DNA from: Mycobacterium ahvazicum
GTDB taxonomy: Bacteria; Actinomycetota; Actinomycetes; Mycobacteriales; Mycobacteriaceae
Assembly: GCF_900176255.2 (NCBI RefSeq)
Contig: NZ_FXEG02000003.1
Coordinates: 620,001 to 684,000, forward strand
DNA length: 64,000 nt
Direction: 5' to 3'
Of the stretch, positions 61,173-64,000 are shown one piece after another. Both the position numbers and the translations under genes were made by a program. Within the stretch, counting starts at the first letter, position 1; each line of letters begins with the position of its first letter. The notes under the pieces were generated by a model that saw only the letters and a program-made list of their open reading frames with translations, had not been told where the DNA came from and ran no database searches.

Positions 61173-62747
61173 ATGCAACTTCGCTGGATAAGTGTCCCCG
61201 AGTTGATAGCCGAAGCTGGCGGTGACCCCTGGGCGATCAACCGGAGCTTGCAAGTCGGACGCCCAGCCCAAATTTCGGACTTGGCGGAGGCCTTTCATGC
61301 CGCAGGCCGGTGCACGACCGAGTCCAGCAATGCATTCGACGAAGCGCGTCGGCGCTTCGAGGCTTCGTGGAACCGAGAGAACGGCGATCACCCCGTCAAT
61401 GACTCCGCCGAAGTACAGAGGGTGGCCAAAGCGCTCGGCGCACAATCGCTAGAGCTGCCCAAAATCGGGGTCGAGTTGGAACGCATCGCCGCCACCTTGG
61501 CCGAAGCCCAACGAACCGGCGCCGTGTTCATCTCTAATCTGGAGACCCAATTAGAAGTCATCGATAGCGAACTCGGCGCAGACTTCGAGCTGGAAAACAG
61601 CGGGCAGCTTACCGGTGCGGAATTGGCCGTCGTTTCGCAACACGTCACAGACCTGATAGACCTGGCGATCGCCGACACCAGGTCAGCACTTGGCCAGCTG
61701 AAATCAATCCGTGGCGCATATTCCAGCGACCTGCAAAGTGCGCTGAATACGTTGCGTACCGAGGGCTACGATGCGACAGCAATTCAGCCGATGGATGCGC
61801 CCGGAACTGCCGCGGACGCCGGAGCCCAGGCCGATCAAAGGCAGAACCAAATCGATGCTTTTGCAAAGGTTTTCGGCCGGACGCCAAGCTCAGCGGCCGA
61901 CTGGGAGACAGCTGCAGCGCTCGACCCGCACAGCTATGCACCCAAGAACGGCGGCCACCCGCCCAACATAATTGTGGGGCGCATCAAACCCGTACCTGGG
62001 CAGGGCGTGGTCCGGACAAACATGTTCATTCCCGGCCGCGCAGTATGGGATCCACAGGTTGACTGGCCGCCGATACATGACAATCTTGGCGATAACCGAG
62101 GCTTCTCCCCTACTGCTGGGCCCGAGGAGTCACGGGTGTCCATCTATGTCGATTACGAGAACGGCATAATCGTTGCGCGGCAGAACCCGTCAATCGACGA
62201 GAAGACCGGTCAGATCCGCGCCGGAACACCCAGCATTTCGGCGGTCCAACAAAGCAACGGCTCAGTACTGATCAAGTACAGCGCCGCGGATCCACTCTCG
62301 CCTGGAGGGGAAGACATTGCCAAGGCAATACCTTTCGATGTCAATGGCACTATCGCGATCGAACCTACGCCCGGAGGACCACGCGTAGGCGGCACCGTGA
62401 CAAACTTTCCTGCGATCGAGATTTATTGCGATACACCGGGCGGAACAACTACACCACTAGTCCAGTCGTGGCCTCTGTTCGCGGATGACGCCCGCGGACC
62501 TGCGGCAGGTCTCTGGTGGCACAGGCCAATTGGTGATGCAGCTCTTGAGCTGTCCTTCAACGATCAGGGCCCGGCTCCCAGGGTTCCGACCCCTCCGCAT
62601 AGCGGTCACTTGCCCCCCGTGGCGCCAATCGGCCCGGCCCTCGTTGCGAGCCCACCGGGCATGTATCCCCTCGGACCTGTCGACCGTCCACCGGAAATCG
62701 GCGTGCACGATCCCGTTATAATTTTGCCGCAGCTGCCGGCCAGATAG
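61173..62747 (+). CDS. Secreted-type protein with DPWAIN N-terminal domain, possible type VII effector
   Basis: 524 residues from ATG 61173 (MQLRWISVPELIAEAGGDPWAIN). The helical N-terminal domain (to about 210) is a mycobacterial family I recognise: SLQVGRPAQISDLAEAFHAAG, FEASWNRENGDHPVNDS, LPKIGVELERIAATLAEAQRTG. It resembles WXG-type helical hairpins. The C-terminal beta-rich domain (about 270-450) contains VPGQGVVRTNMFIPGRAVWDP, DNLGDNRGFSPTAGPEESRVSIYVDYENGI and GGTVTNFPAIEIYCDTPGG, again typical for this family, function unknown. Two small membrane proteins follow, a layout seen with effectors and membrane immunity proteins. Confidence 0.8.
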   Translation: MQLRWISVPELIAEAGGDPWAINRSLQVGRPAQISDLAEAFHAAGRCTTESSNAFDEARRRFEASWNRENGDHPVNDSAEVQRVAKALGAQSLELPKIGVELERIAATLAEAQRTGAVFISNLETQLEVIDSELGADFELENSGQLTGAELAVVSQHVTDLIDLAIADTRSALGQLKSIRGAYSSDLQSALNTLRTEGYDATAIQPMDAPGTAADAGAQADQRQNQIDAFAKVFGRTPSSAADWETAAALDPHSYAPKNGGHPPNIIVGRIKPVPGQGVVRTNMFIPGRAVWDPQVDWPPIHDNLGDNRGFSPTAGPEESRVSIYVDYENGIIVARQNPSIDEKTGQIRAGTPSISAVQQSNGSVLIKYSAADPLSPGGEDIAKAIPFDVNGTIAIEPTPGGPRVGGTVTNFPAIEIYCDTPGGTTTPLVQSWPLFADDARGPAAGLWWHRPIGDAALELSFNDQGPAPRVPTPPHSGHLPPVAPIGPALVASPPGMYPLGPVDRPPEIGVHDPVIILPQLPAR

Positions 62748-62765
62748 AAAGAGGGGACTGGTCGA

Positions 62766-63074
62766 ATGAAAGAGCCAATCGACTGGATACGTACAGTATT
62801 TCTCGGCGCAATCTTTGGCGGCTTCCTCTGGGCGATCATATTAACAGTGCCGTATTCTGCGATATACGGACATACGACATCGCTCGATTTTTACTCATTT
62901 GTCTCTACCGTGTCGATCGGTATCCTCGTCGCTGGATTCACCCTGTACTTCAGGGCAAGAACGTCGCGCTGGCGCAGTACAGCCGTTGGGATTATTTTGG
63001 CCCCCATGACCGGTTGGTCGGTCTTGCTGTTCATTACCTTGACTGTGGTATTGCCTAGGCATGGGCAGTACTGA
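62766..63074 (+). CDS. Small membrane protein
   Basis: 102 residues, starting MKEPIDWIRTVFLGAIFGGF, with GAGGGG upstream. Three membrane helices: VFLGAIFGGFLWAIILTVPY, FYSFVSTVSIGILVAGFTLYF and VGIILAPMTGWSVLLFITLTVV. No family recognised. It follows the DPWAIN-type gene by 18 bases and overlaps the next membrane-protein gene by 14, so all three are probably co-transcribed. Confidence 0.7.
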   Translation: MKEPIDWIRTVFLGAIFGGFLWAIILTVPYSAIYGHTTSLDFYSFVSTVSIGILVAGFTLYFRARTSRWRSTAVGIILAPMTGWSVLLFITLTVVLPRHGQY

Positions 63075-63384
63075 GGTGGGATCTGCGGAACGCAACGACT
63101 CATTCAAGTACGCCCAGAATCATCCGATCCAGCTCCTAGCCGGACTTTTCGCCGGCGTTATGTCGACGCTTCTCACATTCGGTTTGTTGTGGTTCTTTGC
63201 GCCCGTCCTGCCCCTAACTTTATCCGGAATTACTATGCCGTTCCGCCGCGCAAGAGCATTCTCTATCGGGGCCCTGGCCGCGTTTGCGGGCGTCGTTGCT
63301 TTCGTCGGGTCGTTCGCAATATTGACTGTCATATTGTCGCTGGCAATTGGATCGACGCCTCCGCCATCTGCAGGTTTCCACTAA
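63061..63384 (+). CDS. Small membrane protein
   Basis: 107 residues, starting MGSTEVGSAERNDSFKYAQN. Polar N-terminus then two or three membrane helices: LLAGLFAGVMSTLLTFGLLWFF and FSIGALAAFAGVVAFVGSFAILTVILSLAIG. No family recognised. Overlaps the preceding membrane-protein gene by 14 bases. With it, a candidate for membrane immunity or for handling of the upstream secreted protein (inference from position only). Confidence 0.7.
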   Translation: MGSTEVGSAERNDSFKYAQNHPIQLLAGLFAGVMSTLLTFGLLWFFAPVLPLTLSGITMPFRRARAFSIGALAAFAGVVAFVGSFAILTVILSLAIGSTPPPSAGFH

Positions 63385-63620
63385 GAGTGCGGTCATGAAT
63401 GCCTGCGGTGAATTGACCAGCATCGGTGGCCGGGTTAGCCTCGCCAGGGGATAAGGGGGCCAGGCGACCAAGTCGGATCCACAGTGTCCGGAACATACGA
63501 ACAGCACGACGGTCGTAGTGACGACGACACACGCTTAGCAACGGGGGATAACGATGTTCATCGGCTGCTTCACCAACGATGGCTCCGGCTCCGTCCGCCT
63601 TAAGGAGCGCGGGGGGCGTC

Positions 63621-64000
63621 ATGAGCGGTGACGATGAAATTCGAATAATTCTCGAGCACCTGGCCAAGTTGAGTGGCGGTCCACCACCCCCGGGGATCAC
63701 GCCCGATCAGCTGGCCACCGGCACAGTTCCGTTGAGCCAGCTACTGAGAGCGCTTGGCCTCGCCGCCAATAGCGGCGATCCCAGCGACATGACCGATGCC
63801 CAAACCGGTCACGCCGAACGGGGCGCGAAAACCGCTGACGCTATGGCCAAATTCCCTGCGAACGAAGCAGAGTCGGCCGGGAAGTTGGGCGGTGCCGGCA
63901 GCCCGGCCGAGATGGCGCAGCAGATTCCGCAGATGATCTCGGGCGTCGCTGGTGGTATTTCCGGGGCCATGCAAGGGCTGCTCCAGCCGTTGAGCCAGCT
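63621..64000 (+). CDS. Secreted-type protein, N-terminal part, runs off the window
   Basis: About 126 residues visible, starting MSGDDEIRIILEHLAKLSGGPP, open at the right edge. Helical start, then TPDQLATGTVPLSQLLRALG, GHAERGAKTADAMAKFPANEAESAGKLG and a Gly/Met/Gln-rich stretch (AQQIPQMISGVAGGISGAMQGLLQPLSQ). This composition is typical of type VII secretion-associated mycobacterial proteins. In M. tuberculosis the Rv2075-Rv2083 stretch encodes such proteins. The 236 bases before it hold only two short frames (25 and 39 codons) that I do not support. Confidence 0.7.
   Translation, partial: MSGDDEIRIILEHLAKLSGGPPPPGITPDQLATGTVPLSQLLRALGLAANSGDPSDMTDAQTGHAERGAKTADAMAKFPANEAESAGKLGGAGSPAEMAQQIPQMISGVAGGISGAMQGLLQPLSQ

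Noticed and set aside
63443..63612. 25- and 39-codon frames ahead of the last gene
   Set aside because: Short, no family, weak start signals; not distinguishable from chance.

Overview
The window is high-GC chromosomal DNA from a mycobacterium, most likely a slow-growing non-tuberculous species. It carries a Pks12-type mycoketide synthase, RbpA, PPE and MmpS/MmpL proteins, REP13E12-family DNA, a CpnT-like protein and a cobalamin cluster. Gene order follows the M. tuberculosis Rv2048c-Rv2074 stretch as I remember it, with several insertions and replacements. No rRNA, tRNA or CRISPR array was seen.

Region 1 (1-15.8 kb) is core genome. It holds the N-terminal 7.7 kb of pks12, a zinc-ribbon protein, rbpA with a candidate stress-sigma promoter, and a coupled minus-strand chain of amidohydrolase, lnt and ppm1 (lipoprotein N-acyltransferase and polyprenyl-phosphomannose synthase as separate proteins). 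fxsA, a dienelactone hydrolase, a DJ-1/PfpI protein and a PPOX flavoprotein follow. Region 2 (15.8-19.7 kb) is a DUF1214-sulfotransferase-TetR-SDR operon behind an operator-like inverted repeat. Region 3 is cobN.

At 23,394-23,469 the sequence is an Illumina Nextera adapter read-through with an 8-base index and poly-A. It is an assembly artefact that truncates a small secreted-protein gene. Cob genes lie on both sides, so the order is probably right, but an unknown amount of sequence is missing.

Region 4 (24.7-47.7 kb) is a 13E12/HNH endonuclease gene with a consensus LexA (SOS) box, split by an integrated element of about 21.5 kb. Removing 25,809-47,348 restores the reading frame exactly. 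The left half looks like an actinomycete integrative conjugative element: large serine integrase, HUH-type Rep, FtsK/TraB translocase, SCO3933-like regulator, XRE-TPR regulator and a creatininase/MftE-like enzyme. The right half is cargo and debris: a broken IS110 copy, an eroded IS110 remnant, two oppositely oriented ISL3 pieces, three TetR genes, an orphan MceA behind two tiny overlapping ORFs, an MmyB-type regulator and an MmpS-MmpL pair. The integrase starts 26 bp inside the left end, in the same direction as the SOS-controlled host promoter.

Region 5 (47.7-57.8 kb) is the rest of the cob cluster (cobG, cobH, cobIJ; cobK, cobM, cobL), a PPE-PPW gene, sigC preceded without a stop codon by a zinc-finger membrane domain, an SDR and an F420-type biliverdin reductase homologue. 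Region 6 (57.8-64 kb) looks like an effector/immunity island. It has a CpnT-like secreted protein with a non-TNT C-terminus and a tiny adjacent candidate immunity gene, a DPWAIN-type protein followed by two small membrane proteins, and a truncated secreted-type protein at the edge.
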